A stretch of 64,000 nt of DNA from Archangium violaceum (GTDB lineage Bacteria; Myxococcota; Myxococcia; Myxococcales; Myxococcaceae). Position 1 is the stretch's first letter. Each line of letters starts with the position of its first letter. The stretch spans positions 9,220,001-9,284,000 of the forward strand of contig NZ_CP069396.1 of the NCBI RefSeq assembly GCF_016887565.1. The letters are read 5' to 3'. The notes below the pieces were generated by a model, which was given only the letters and a program-made list of their open reading frames with translations, had not been told where the DNA came from and did not search any database. This document shows, in pieces, positions 1-9,900 of this stretch. Both the position numbers and the translations under genes were made by a program.

Positions 1-179
1 CGCCCCATGCGGCCACGCGGGTCCTCGCCGGACACCCGGGCCCCCAGCCGCTGCAATCGCACCCCTCGGGCCTCCAGTGCGTCGGCCAGGCAATGGGTGT
101 ACAGGCCGATGCCCGTGATGGGCTCGTCCCACAGGCTCGCATCGAAAGCGACAGGACCGATGGACACGGGGCGCCTCAT
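1..179 (-). CDS. Glycosyltransferase family 4, N-terminal fragment
   Basis: This is the first 59 codons of a gene that runs off the left edge of the window. It starts with ATG at 179 and reads MRRPVSIGPVAFDASLW..., followed by GIGLYTHCLADALEARGV. That pattern (a beta strand, then a glycine-rich G-I-G-x-Y-T turn and a helix) is the usual N-terminal nucleotide-sugar transferase fold of GT4/GT-B enzymes. It is divergent from the double-GT4 gene that starts 32 bp away, so the two share a short promoter region and probably a glycan pathway. The catalytic half is outside the window, so donor and acceptor cannot be guessed. Confidence 0.7.
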   Translation of the reverse strand, partial: MRRPVSIGPVAFDASLWDEPITGIGLYTHCLADALEARGVRLQRLGARVSGEDPRGRMG

Positions 180-210
180 AGCACGGCGCTGTGATAGGCA
201 GGGTTCCCCT

Positions 211-2454
211 ATGGCGGTCCATCAGCTGATTCCGAGCTTCGTGGCCGGAGACGCCTCCGGACAGGCGGCGCTGCACCTGCAACTCCTGCTGCGCCGGCTG
301 GGCCACTCCGGCGAGCTGTACGCGGGCGAGGTGGGCCCCGGCCTGGACTCCCTCGCCCATCCCGTGTCGGCGCTGCGCCCGGGCCCGGATGACCTCGTCC
401 TCTACCACCACGGCATCGCCTCGCCCCTGAGCAGCCGGCTGCTGCACCTGCCCTGCCGCCGCGGCATCGTCTTCCACAACATCAGCCCCGCGAGCTTCTA
501 CGCGGGCACCCCGCTCGCCGAGGCGCTCCTCACCGGCCGGGCGCAGCTGGCCGCCATGGCCCCCTTCGTGGACCTGGCCCTCGGCGTGTCGGACTACAAC
601 TCCGCCGAGCTGCGCGAGGCCGGCTACCGCGACGTCCACACCGTCCCCCTCTTCGTCGAGCCCGAGCGCTTCTCCGAGTCCAACGCCGACAAGGACCTGC
701 TGCGGCGCCTGTCCGGCACGGGCCCCGTGGTGCTCTCGGTGAGCCGCGTGGCGCCGCACAAGCGCTTCGAGGATCTGCTCGCGCTGCACGCGGAGCTGCT
801 GAAGCTGCGGCCCGAGGCGCGCCTGCTCCTGGTGGGCGGCTACGAGCCCGGAAGCCGCTACTTCAAGTCGCTCCAGCGCACGGCGCGCGAGCTGTCCGGG
901 GTGCACTTCCTCGGGCGGCTCAACCACGCGGAGCTGGTGGCCGCCTACCGCACCGCGGACGTCTTCGTCTCCATGAGCGAGCACGAGGGCTTCGGCGTCC
1001 CGCTCATCGAGGCCATGGCGGCGCAGGTGCCGGTGCTGGCCTACGCGGCGGCGGCCGTTCCGGAGACGCTCGGGGGCGCGGGCATCGCCTTCGATCAGAA
1101 GCGCTTCGCCTTCCTGGCCGAGCTGGTGGTGGACATGTGCGAGGACCTGTCGCTGCGCGAGCGCCTGCTCGCGGGCCAGGCCAAGCGGCTCGAGCACTTC
1201 TCCGCCAAGGCGAGCCAGAAGGCCCTCGCCAGGGCCCTGGGCGAGGACAGGCGGCCCAGACCCCGAGTGCCGTCCAGGAAGAAGCCCCGGGTGGGCGTGG
1301 TGGTGCAGCGCTACGGCGAGGTGACGGGCGGTGCCGAGCGCCACGCGCAGCAGGTGGTGGAGCAGCTGGCGCCGCACTGGGAGCTGACGGTCCTCACCAC
1401 ATGCGCGAAGAACCACCTCACCTGGGAGAACGTCTTCCCGCCGGGCGAGGAGCAGGACGCGCACGTGAAGGGCGTGCGGGTGCTGCGCTTCCCGGTGACG
1501 CGCGTGCGCAACATCCGCCCGTTCAACGCACTGTCGAAACAGGTCTTCGACAAGCCCAACGAGCGGCTGCGCGAGGAGCACTGGGTGGCCGAGCAGGGCC
1601 CCCTGGCCCCCGGCCTGCTCGAGCACCTGGACACGCACGGGGCGGACTACGACGGCTTCGTCTTCTTCACCTACCTGTACGCGCCCACCGTCTGGGGCCT
1701 GCCCATGGTGGCGCAGCGCTCGCTGCTCGTCCCCACGGCGCATGACGAGCCGCCCATCCGCTTCGGCGTGTACGCGGACGTCTTCGAGCGCCCGCGCGCC
1801 CTCCTGTGCAACACGCCCGAGGAGGTGGAGCTCATCGGGCGCTACTACCCGGACCATGCACCCGCGCGGGTGGTGGGCGTGGGGGTGGACGTACCGGCGA
1901 AGGTGGACTCCCAGCGCTTCCGCGAGAAGTACGGGGTGCGCAACCCCTACCTGCTCTACGTAGGGCGGTTGGAGGCTGGCAAGGGCATCCCCGAGCTGCT
2001 CGCGCACCACCGGGAGCTGAAGGGGCGCTTCCACGACGCGCCGGACCTGGTGCTCGCGGGCGAGGCGCACATGGAGCTGCGCGGCGAGGGCGTGCGCCAC
2101 GTCGGCCGCATCAGCGAGCAGGACAAGTACGACGCGCTGGCCGGCGCGCTGGCGGTGGCGGTGCCCTCGCGCTTCGAGAGCCTCTCGCTGCTCACCCTGG
2201 AGGCCTTCGCCTCGGGCACGCCGGTGCTCGTCAACGGGCACTCGGAGGTGCTGGTGGGCCAGGTGGAGCGCAGCCGGGCGGGCCGGACGTACACGGACCT
2301 CGACTCGTTCATCTCCGGCCTGCGCGAGGTGGGCGAGCACCGCGCCACCCTGAGCCGGCGCGCGAAGACCTTCGCCGCGAAGTACACGTGGCCCCGGGTG
2401 GTGGACGCCTACCGGGAAGAGCTGGATTCCATCCTCAGGGAGAAGAGCCGATGA
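211..2454 (+). CDS. Tandem GT4 glycosyltransferase (two fused GT-B units)
   Basis: Predicted cytoplasmic glycosyltransferase of 747 residues built from two complete GT4-like units. Unit 1 spans about residues 1-350 and has the E-x7-E type motif EHEGFGVPLIEAMAAQ near residue 257. Unit 2 begins near residue 357 (VGVVVQRYGEVTGGAERHA) and has its own donor-site motif SRFESLSLLTLEAFASGTPV near residue 650. The open frame extends further upstream, but the ATG at 211 gives the first sensible N-terminus (MAVHQLIPSF) and leaves room for the divergent GT4 gene. The stop codon overlaps the next start (ATGA), so it is translationally coupled to the 164-residue protein. Two units suggest addition of two sugars, or one catalytic and one structural half. 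Substrates are unknown. Confidence 0.88.
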   Translation: MAVHQLIPSFVAGDASGQAALHLQLLLRRLGHSGELYAGEVGPGLDSLAHPVSALRPGPDDLVLYHHGIASPLSSRLLHLPCRRGIVFHNISPASFYAGTPLAEALLTGRAQLAAMAPFVDLALGVSDYNSAELREAGYRDVHTVPLFVEPERFSESNADKDLLRRLSGTGPVVLSVSRVAPHKRFEDLLALHAELLKLRPEARLLLVGGYEPGSRYFKSLQRTARELSGVHFLGRLNHAELVAAYRTADVFVSMSEHEGFGVPLIEAMAAQVPVLAYAAAAVPETLGGAGIAFDQKRFAFLAELVVDMCEDLSLRERLLAGQAKRLEHFSAKASQKALARALGEDRRPRPRVPSRKKPRVGVVVQRYGEVTGGAERHAQQVVEQLAPHWELTVLTTCAKNHLTWENVFPPGEEQDAHVKGVRVLRFPVTRVRNIRPFNALSKQVFDKPNERLREEHWVAEQGPLAPGLLEHLDTHGADYDGFVFFTYLYAPTVWGLPMVAQRSLLVPTAHDEPPIRFGVYADVFERPRALLCNTPEEVELIGRYYPDHAPARVVGVGVDVPAKVDSQRFREKYGVRNPYLLYVGRLEAGKGIPELLAHHRELKGRFHDAPDLVLAGEAHMELRGEGVRHVGRISEQDKYDALAGALAVAVPSRFESLSLLTLEAFASGTPVLVNGHSEVLVGQVERSRAGRTYTDLDSFISGLREVGEHRATLSRRAKTFAAKYTWPRVVDAYREELDSILREKSR

Positions 2455-2945
2455 AGCTGATGGGACGGGACATCCCCGCGCGCGAGCTGCTCGCGCGCAT
2501 CGAGGAGCGCCTGCGCACGCGGGGGCTGCCCACCTCGGAGCCCGCGGACGTGCCCACCCAGGGCGTGGAGCCTCGGGTGGATCCGCTCTCCTTCAACCTC
2601 CAGGCGCTGGAGGAGAACGCGGACGCCACGCGTCCCCTGCCCCTGCACACCCACCGGGGTGGCGCGGGCCAGCTCGTGCTGGTGGCCAAGTGGGCCTTCC
2701 GCAAGACGTGCCAGGTGCTCATCAACGAGACGCTCTCGCGCCAGCGCGTCTTCAACGGCCACGTGCGCGACTCGTACGCGCAGCTCTCCGCCGAGGTGAT
2801 ACGCCTGCGCGGCGAGGTGGAGGCCCTGCGCGCCGCCCAGCCCGCCACGCCCCCGGCCAAGGCCCCGCCTCCAGCCGCGCCGACGCCCTCCACGCCGTCC
2901 CGCCCGAAGCGCACGGCGAAGCAGAGCCGGGCCTCCGAGGAGTAA
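2451..2945 (+). CDS. Hypothetical protein coupled to the GT4 fusion
   Basis: A 164-residue protein I do not recognise. Its ATG overlaps the stop of the double glycosyltransferase by four bases. Three parts are visible: an N-terminal charged helix (ARELLARIEERLRTRG), a middle segment with hydrophobic stretches and a likely coiled coil (residues about 60-125, with SYAQLSAEVIRLRGEVEALR), and a Pro/Ala-rich then basic tail (PSRPKRTAKQSRASEE). No signal peptide or membrane span is evident. The coupling suggests it acts with the glycosyltransferase, perhaps as a scaffold or chain-length partner, but this is only inference from position. Confidence 0.72.
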   Translation: MKLMGRDIPARELLARIEERLRTRGLPTSEPADVPTQGVEPRVDPLSFNLQALEENADATRPLPLHTHRGGAGQLVLVAKWAFRKTCQVLINETLSRQRVFNGHVRDSYAQLSAEVIRLRGEVEALRAAQPATPPAKAPPPAAPTPSTPSRPKRTAKQSRASEE

Positions 2946-2960
2946 CCCGCGGGAAGGGCC

Positions 2961-3719
2961 TCAGCTCTCCTGTTCGGGGGAGGCCACCGCCACCAGCGAG
3001 ACGCCGAAGGGCAGCGAAACGCGCGGTACCACGTGGCGCTCGCTGCTGAAGACGGCCTCCAGCACCTGGTTGGCCAGTCCCGAGCCGCGCCCCAGGTTGA
3101 TGTCCGAGCGCAGCTGGTTCTTGCGCTGCATCGGCACCACGCGCTCCAGCAGGCGCACCGCGGCGATGGCCGGGAACAGGATGCTGTTGAAGTAGGAGGA
3201 CCAGCGCAGGCGCAGCCCCGCGGCCGAGAGGTGCTCGGTGAGCAGCTCCACGGAGTAGCGGCGCTGGTGGTGGTGCACCACGTCGTGCTGGCTCCACATG
3301 AAGGCGTGCGCCGGGACGGTGAGCACCAGCCGCCCCTCTGGCCCCAGCACCGAGCGGATGCCTCGGAGCGCCCCCACCACGTCGGGGATGTGCTCGAGCA
3401 CGTCGAAGGCCGTCACCACGTCATAGCGCCCCGGGGGGACGGCCTCGGGGAGGTGTCCCTGGTGGAGGGGGAAGTCCGGCCCGAGCCGCGCCCGGCACAG
3501 TGCCAGCGCATCCGGGGAGGCCTCGAGTCCCTCCACCTGACCGAACCGTTGGAGGAGCGGAATGTTGCCCCCCGTGCCGCATCCGACGTCGAGGATGCGC
3601 CGGTCCGGCGTGGGAGGCAGGTGCTGACGCAGCACGACCTCGATGACATTGCGGCGGCCCCGGAACCACCAGTGGTGGTCCTCGATGCGGGCCATCTCTT
3701 CATAGAGGTGGGCTTCCAT
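2961..3719 (-). CDS. Class I SAM-dependent methyltransferase
   Basis: A 252-residue methyltransferase with the SAM-binding motif LDVGCGTGG at about residues 43-51, an acidic motif II (VEGLEAS) and the post-I motif VTAFDVLEHIPD. The start MEAHLYEEM at 3719 is preferred over one ten codons upstream because the EHxWWF-type opening (ARIEDHHWWFRGRRNVI) is the usual N-terminus of this glycan-cluster methyltransferase type. It converges with the upstream glycosyltransferase unit (15 bp gap) and diverges from the YfhO-like membrane protein gene. In this context it probably methylates a sugar or a lipid-linked glycan; the substrate is not visible. Confidence 0.87.
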   Translation of the reverse strand: MEAHLYEEMARIEDHHWWFRGRRNVIEVVLRQHLPPTPDRRILDVGCGTGGNIPLLQRFGQVEGLEASPDALALCRARLGPDFPLHQGHLPEAVPPGRYDVVTAFDVLEHIPDVVGALRGIRSVLGPEGRLVLTVPAHAFMWSQHDVVHHHQRRYSVELLTEHLSAAGLRLRWSSYFNSILFPAIAAVRLLERVVPMQRKNQLRSDINLGRGSGLANQVLEAVFSSERHVVPRVSLPFGVSLVAVASPEQES

Positions 3720-3814
3720 GAAGGCCCCTCCATAGCCCACCCTTCCCACCTTGGACAGGGGCCCCTCGCCGCTCGGCCGGTGACCTTTTCAACAGTGGAA
3801 GGTAGACAGGCGAG

Positions 3815-6052
3815 GTGTCCACCCCCTCCCCGCCCGGTCTCCACCCCCTCGTGCGTCGCCTCTGGCCCCTGGCGCCGGGGCTGCTCGTGGCCGCCGCGGT
3901 GCTCGCCTTCCACCGCCGCGTGCTCGCCCCCGGCATGGCCTTCGGCAGCGAGGACCTGCGCGAATACTTCATCCCCGTCCGCGCCCTCCTCCAACACACC
4001 GTCCGGGGAGGGGACTGGCCCTTCTGGCAGCGCTCCATCTACGCGGGCTTCCCGCTGTGGAGCTCGGGCGAGGCGGGCCTCTTCCTGCCCACCACGTGGC
4101 TGTACTTCCCGCTGGAGGCAGCGCGCGCGCTGACGCTCGGCTCGCTCACCCACCTGGTGGCGGCCGCGCTCGGCATGTTCACCTGGCTGCGCCACCGGGG
4201 CCGGAGCCTGGGGGCCGCCCTGGCCGGTGCCTTCATCGTGGCGCTCGGCGGCTTCACCACGGTGCACCTGGACCACTGGACGTTCAGCGCGACGCTGGCG
4301 CCGCTGCCCTGGACGCTGCTGGCGGTGGACGTGGCCCTGCGGCGGGGCCTCTCCCCGGGCCTCTTCCTGGGCGCGGCCCTGGGGGTCGCCGGACTGTGGT
4401 ACGGCGGCGCGGCGCAGCTCGCCTACTTCGCCACGCTCCTCGTCGGCGGCTACGTGGGCCTCCAGGTGCTCGGCACGCGGGGGCGGGCGTGGCCGTTGCT
4501 GCTCGTCCTCCCCGCGGGCCTGCTGCTGGCGGCCCCCCTCATCCTCGCGGGCGCCGAGTTCAGCGCGTACAGCCCGCGCGCCGGAGGCATGACGCTGCGG
4601 TGGGCCGCCTTCTACCACTGGCCGGATAAGCGAGCCCTGGCCCTGATGCTCTTTCCCGACGCCTGGGGCCCGGTGTCCTCCTACGGCGGGCCGTTCAACT
4701 ACTGGGAGATGACGGGCTACGTCAGCCTGCCCGCGCTGGTGCTCGTCCTCACCACCCGGCCCCGGGGCCTGGGCTGGTACTTCCTGGCGGTGCTGGCCTT
4801 CTCGCTCCTCGTCTGCTTCGGCACCGAGACGCCACTCTACGGGCTGCTCTTCGACCACCTGCCGGGCTTCGACAAGCTGCGCGTGGCCACCCGCACGCTC
4901 TTCCTCGTCAACTTCGCCGCGGCCTTCCTCACGGCCGATGCGCTCGACGGGCTCGCCGAGCGGCGGAGGTGGTGGCAGGGCGCGCAGGTGGTGGCCGGGG
5001 CCCTGGTGCTGCTCGGGGTGGCGCTCTGGGTGGCGCGGCGGGCCGAGTCGCTGGAGTTCCGCGCGGAGGCCCTGCGCGCCAACCTGCCCTGGACGGTGGG
5101 CGTGCTGGCCGTGTTCGCCGCCTGGGTGGCCGCCCGGCACGTGCCGAGGCTGCCGGCGCTCCTCTTCCCCCTGGGCGCGGCGCTGCTCGTGCTCGTGGAT
5201 CTGCACCACGTCTACGGCGAGTACATGCCCGTGTCCCGCGTGAGGCTCCTGGACCGGCAGTACCCGCGCCTGCCTCCGGACGGCGGCCGGGTGGTGCACT
5301 TCGGCTTCAACCCCAACCTCGCCGCCGCCTCGGGCGTCGAGGGGGTCAACGGCTACAGCCAGCTCCTGGTGGACCGCGTCTACGATTTGCTCTACGCGAC
5401 GCGCGACGGGGGCTTCTTCGTCACCTCCCAGGCCCGCGTGGACGACGAGTACGGCAAGCTGCGGATGATTCCGGGCAGCCCGCTCTTCTCCCTCTTCGCC
5501 GCGCCCCGCCTCGTCACCACCAGCCCGGTGGGGGGCCTGCCGTTCCCGCCCCGCCGCGACGGGCCCTTCTGGCAGTACACGGTGCCGGCCTTGCCGCTCG
5601 CCTTCTGGAGCCAACGTTACGAGGTGCTGAGCGCCTCGGACTTCCGCCAGCAGGTGCACCGCTTCGAGCCCGGGGAGACGGTCACCGTGGAGCCCTCCAA
5701 CGTCCCGCTCCCGCCCTCCTCCACCCAGCACCCCTTCCGTCCGGCCGCCATCACCGCACGAGGCCCCAACCACACGGAGCTGACGGTGGAGGCACCGGCC
5801 CCGGGGCTGTTGACGGTGATGGACCCGTGGTTCCCCGGCTGGAGCGCCGAGGTGGACGGGAAGCCCGCCCCCGTGCTGCGCGCCGACTATGCCTTCATGG
5901 CCGTTCCCGTCCCGGAGGGAACGCACCGGGTGGTGCTGCGCTACGTACCAGCCACCCTGTGGTCAGGACTGGCGGGCGTCCTCTGTGTGCTCGCGAGCAC
6001 CTCGGGGTGGGCCTGGGCCCGGCGGCGCAAAGCCTCCGCTGCCAGTCGTTGA
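3815..6052 (+). CDS. YfhO-like polytopic membrane protein
   Basis: An integral membrane protein of 745 residues starting at GTG 3815. It has one hydrophobic segment near residues 17-33 and about ten more between residues 105 and 470, followed by a periplasmic-type C-terminal beta-rich region and a last membrane span near residues 717-735. The acidic residues just after the first span (FGSEDLREYFIP) and the overall layout match the YfhO/GT-C superfamily, whose members use polyprenyl-phosphate sugars to modify surface polymers. The C-terminal sequence APGLLTVMDPWFPGWSAEVDG is a strong YfhO-family signature. The ALG5-like GT2 gene begins 15 bp downstream and would supply the lipid-linked donor. 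The acceptor is unknown. Confidence 0.85.
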   Translation: MSTPSPPGLHPLVRRLWPLAPGLLVAAAVLAFHRRVLAPGMAFGSEDLREYFIPVRALLQHTVRGGDWPFWQRSIYAGFPLWSSGEAGLFLPTTWLYFPLEAARALTLGSLTHLVAAALGMFTWLRHRGRSLGAALAGAFIVALGGFTTVHLDHWTFSATLAPLPWTLLAVDVALRRGLSPGLFLGAALGVAGLWYGGAAQLAYFATLLVGGYVGLQVLGTRGRAWPLLLVLPAGLLLAAPLILAGAEFSAYSPRAGGMTLRWAAFYHWPDKRALALMLFPDAWGPVSSYGGPFNYWEMTGYVSLPALVLVLTTRPRGLGWYFLAVLAFSLLVCFGTETPLYGLLFDHLPGFDKLRVATRTLFLVNFAAAFLTADALDGLAERRRWWQGAQVVAGALVLLGVALWVARRAESLEFRAEALRANLPWTVGVLAVFAAWVAARHVPRLPALLFPLGAALLVLVDLHHVYGEYMPVSRVRLLDRQYPRLPPDGGRVVHFGFNPNLAAASGVEGVNGYSQLLVDRVYDLLYATRDGGFFVTSQARVDDEYGKLRMIPGSPLFSLFAAPRLVTTSPVGGLPFPPRRDGPFWQYTVPALPLAFWSQRYEVLSASDFRQQVHRFEPGETVTVEPSNVPLPPSSTQHPFRPAAITARGPNHTELTVEAPAPGLLTVMDPWFPGWSAEVDGKPAPVLRADYAFMAVPVPEGTHRVVLRYVPATLWSGLAGVLCVLASTSGWAWARRRKASAASR

Positions 6053-6067
6053 CGGACCTGGGGGCCC

Positions 6068-6850
6068 GTGCTTCAAGACGGCCCCGTGACTCCACCAACC
6101 GTCAGTGTGGTGATTCCCGCGTACAACGAGGGCGTCCGACTTCCGGCCTTCGCGGAGCAGCTCACGCGGGTGTGCCTCGTCACTCCCTCGCCCGTGCTGG
6201 AGCTCGTCGTCTCCGACGACGGGAGCGCTCCGGAGCACGTGGAAAAGGAGCGGGCGAGCATCGAGGCGGCCCAGGCCCGGCTGACCGGGGCCGGCTCGCC
6301 CCACCGCTTCCGCTTCGTGGCGGCCGAGCGCAATGGCGGCAAGGGCTCGGCCATCCGGCTGGGCTGGCGGGAGTCCGACCCCCGGGCCGAGTGGCTGGCC
6401 TTCCTGGACGCCGACGGGGCCGTGAGCGCCGAGGAGTTCCTGCGCATGGCCACCCTGGCGACCACCACTCCGGACATCGACGTGGTGGTGGGCTCACGCA
6501 TCCGGATGGCGGGGCGCCACGTGGAGCGCACCCTCTTCCGGCACCTGCAGGGGCGCATCTTCGCCACATTGACGGACATGCGCTTCCAGCTTGGCTACTA
6601 CGACACACAGTGCGGGGCGAAGCTCTTCCGGGCCTCGATGCTGAGGCCACTGCTGGACCGGCTCCAGGAGCAGCGCTGGCTCATCGACGTGGAGCTGCTC
6701 GTCCTCATGGGCCAGCAGGGCGCCCGGCCGCTCGAGGTGCCTGTCGACTGGGCGGACACCGGTGATTCAAAGGTTCGTTTCGGGGTGGATGCGGCCCGCA
6801 TGTTCTGGGGGTTGAGAGAAATGCACCGCCGGTTGAACCGTCCGCAGTAG
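6068..6850 (+). CDS. GT2 polyprenyl-phosphate glycosyltransferase, ALG5-like
   Basis: A 260-residue family 2 glycosyltransferase starting at GTG 6068 (another GTG lies six codons later). The N-terminal motif SVVIPAYNEG is at residues 13-22, the nucleotide-binding acidic pair SDDGS at 49-53, and the metal-binding DADG at 114-117. The RNGGKGSAIRLG segment and the later QCGAKLFRAS and RWLIDVELL motifs are typical of dolichyl/undecaprenyl-phosphate glucosyl- or mannosyltransferases. No C-terminal membrane spans are present, as in the peripheral type. It lies 15 bp after the YfhO-like gene and is probably cotranscribed, making the donor that protein would use. Confidence 0.9.
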   Translation: MLQDGPVTPPTVSVVIPAYNEGVRLPAFAEQLTRVCLVTPSPVLELVVSDDGSAPEHVEKERASIEAAQARLTGAGSPHRFRFVAAERNGGKGSAIRLGWRESDPRAEWLAFLDADGAVSAEEFLRMATLATTTPDIDVVVGSRIRMAGRHVERTLFRHLQGRIFATLTDMRFQLGYYDTQCGAKLFRASMLRPLLDRLQEQRWLIDVELLVLMGQQGARPLEVPVDWADTGDSKVRFGVDAARMFWGLREMHRRLNRPQ

Positions 6851-6952
6851 TCAGTCTGATGAGTACGCTTGCTTTCCAATCGGTAAGCCGCGAAATAGGC
6901 GCGGTCTGGTGACCGTTTTTGCCTGGTTGCCTTCCCCAACACCCCCAGTGAC

Positions 6953-9900
6953 ATGCGTCCCTTGACCGCTCTTCCTACCAACGACGGCCCCACGCTGACT
7001 CTCGGTATCCCTGGCTTCGGCTTCGAGGACCTGTACCGCCCCCGCGGCCTGCGTCGCCTGTCGGAGCGCTTCGACGCGCAGCTCGCCGCCGACGAGCCCG
7101 AGCTCTTCAAGGCCTTCGAGGCCTACCGGAAGTCCGGTGGCAAGAGCGTCACCGGCCCCGCCGAGTCCGAGCTGCTCATCCGCGTGGCGCGCCACGTGTC
7201 CGCCTTCGTGACGAGGCTCTTCGGCCTCGAGACGGACGTGGACCGGCTGGCCCGCCACCTGAAGGGCGAGCTGCCGCTCTTCGACTTCAAGCGCGAGTTC
7301 ATCACCCGCCGGGTCTTCAAGAAGGGCGCGGCGGACCGCCCCACGCTGGCCGAGTACCCCTCGCTGGACGCGCGGATGCGGCTGCTGCTGTCGCTCGCCT
7401 TCCCCGAGGCCCTGGCCAACGAGGACGTGGAGCGCGCCCTGGCCGAGGCCATCCTCACGCTGATGGACCTGGAGCGGCTCTTCTCGGGCAGCTCGGGCAA
7501 CCTGCCGCCGCTGACGCCGGAGCAGTCCGAGGCGCTGCGCGCGAAGTGGACGGGCGTGCGGGTGGCGCTGCTGTCCTCGCCCGAGGGCAAGGAGGCCTTC
7601 GGTTCCAGCCTGGTGACCCAGGGGGATGACGCGGCGGAGCTGCAGTCGGTGCGCAACCTGCTGGCGCTGGCGGACCGCTGGACGTACGCCCGCGCGCTGC
7701 ACCCGGAGATGAAGGAGCTGTTCCACAAGTGGCCCACGCACCGGGTGCCCAAGCCGCTGGTGTTCGACCAGCTGGTGCAGCTGGAGCGGCCGGACGAGAA
7801 GCTGCCGGAGATCACCCAGGGCTCGGACCACCACCTGCGCTACCGGGACGGCTTCAAGCTGACGGATCCGCGCGGCACGCCCCGCGAGGTGATGGGCGAG
7901 GTGGACTACTGCGTCATCTGCCACGAGCGCGAGAAGGACTCGTGCTCCAAGGGCTTCAAGGCGAAGGACGCGGTCATCGAGGGCCACTCCTTCAAGAAGA
8001 ACCCGCTGGGCATTCCGCTCACCGGCTGCCCGCTGGACGAGCGCATCTCGGAAGCGCACGCGCTCAAGCGCGAGGGCAACTCGCTGGCGTCGCTGGCGGT
8101 GGTGATGGTGGACAACCCGATGTGCCCGGGCACCGGCCACCGCATCTGCAACGACTGCATGAAGGCCTGCATCTTCCAGAAGCAGGAGCCGGTCAACATC
8201 CCCATGGTGGAGACGGCCGCGCTGACGGACGTGCTGGCGCTGCCCTGGGGCTTCGAAATCTACGGCCTGCTCACGCGCTGGAACCCGCTGAACGTGCGCC
8301 GCCCGTACGCGCTGCCGTACGTGGGCCGCAACGTGCTGGTGGTGGGCCTGGGCCCGGCGGGCTACACGCTCTCGCACTACCTGCTCAACGAGGGCTTCGG
8401 CGTCACGGGCATCGACGGCCTGAAGATCGAGCCCTTCGACGACGAGCTGGTGGGCCGCAACGGCAAGGCGATGAGGCCCATCCGTGACTGGAAGGCGCTG
8501 ACGCGCGAGCTGGACGAGCGCATCCAGGAGGGCTTCGGCGGCGTGTCCGAGTACGGAATCACCGTGCGCTGGGACAAGAACTTCCTCACGCTGATGCACC
8601 TGACGCTGGAGCGGCGGCAGAACCTGCGCATCTACGGCGGCATCCGCTTCGGTGGCACGCTGACCATCGAGGACGCGTGGAAGATGGGCTTCGACCACAT
8701 CGCCATCGCGGCGGGAGCGGGCAAGCCCACCATCATCGGGATGAAGAACAACCTCATCCGGGGCATCCGCAAGGCGAGCGACTTCCTGATGGCGCTGCAG
8801 CTCACGGGCGCCTTCAAGAGGGACTCGCTGGCGAACCTGCAGGTGCAGCTGCCGGCGATCGTCATCGGTGGCGGCCTGACGGGCATCGATACGGCCACGG
8901 AGCTGCTGGCCTACTACCCGGTGCAGGTGGAGAAGACGCTGGAGCGCCACGAGAAGCTGGTGGCGGAGCTGGGCGAGGAGGCCGTACTCGCGCGGATGGA
9001 CGCCGAGGAGAAGGTCACCTACCAGACGTTCCTGGAGCACGGCCGGGCGGTGCGGGCCGAGCGGGAGAGCGCGCAGGCCGAGGGCCGGGCGCCGGACTTC
9101 ATCCGGCTGGTGCGCAACTGGGGCGGCGTGAGCCTGGTGTACCGGCGGAGCCTGACGGAGTCGCCTGCCTACCGTCTCAACCACGAGGAAGTGGCGAAGG
9201 CGCTGGAGGAAGGCATCCGCTTCATCGAGCGCATGAGCCCGGTGGAGGCGCTGCCGGACGAGAAGGGAGCGGTGAAGGCCATCCGCTTCGAGCGCATGGT
9301 GACGAAGGACGGCAAGCTGCGCGGCAGCGGCGAGTTCTTCGAGCTGCCGGCGCGCACGGTGTGCGTGGCGGCGGGCACGGCGCCCAACGTGACGTACGAG
9401 AAGGAGTACCCGGGCACGTTCGAGCTGGACGAGAACGGCGAGTACTTCAAGAGCTACGAGCTGGCGGAGGAGGCGGAGGGCTTCGGCCTGGCGCAGGTGG
9501 AGCCGGTGGAGGACATCGCGGCGAAGGTGGGCTTCTTCACCTCGTACCGCAAGGACGGGCACTTCATCTCGTACTTCGGCGACAACCACCCCACGTACGC
9601 GGGCAACGTGGTGAAGGCCATGGCGAGCGCGAAGGACGGCTACCCCGAGGTGGCGCGTCTGTACGCGAAGGAAGTGGCGGGGCTGGACTTCGACGACGAG
9701 CTGGCACAGGCGCGGCGTGACGAGAAGCTGGCGGCGCACTTCGCCAGGCAGGACGAGGCCTTCCTGGCGAAGGTGGTGACGGTGAACCGGCTCACGCCGA
9801 CCATCGTGGAGGTGGTGGTGAAGGCGCCGTTCGCGGCGCAGCACTTCGAGCCCGGCCAGTTCTACCGGCTGCAGAACTTCGAGCGGACGGCGACGGTGGT

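Noticed and set aside
6910-6932. Sigma-54-like element TGGTGACCGTTTTTGC upstream of the oxidoreductase
   Set aside because: The GG and GC elements are one base too far apart and the -24 part is poor.
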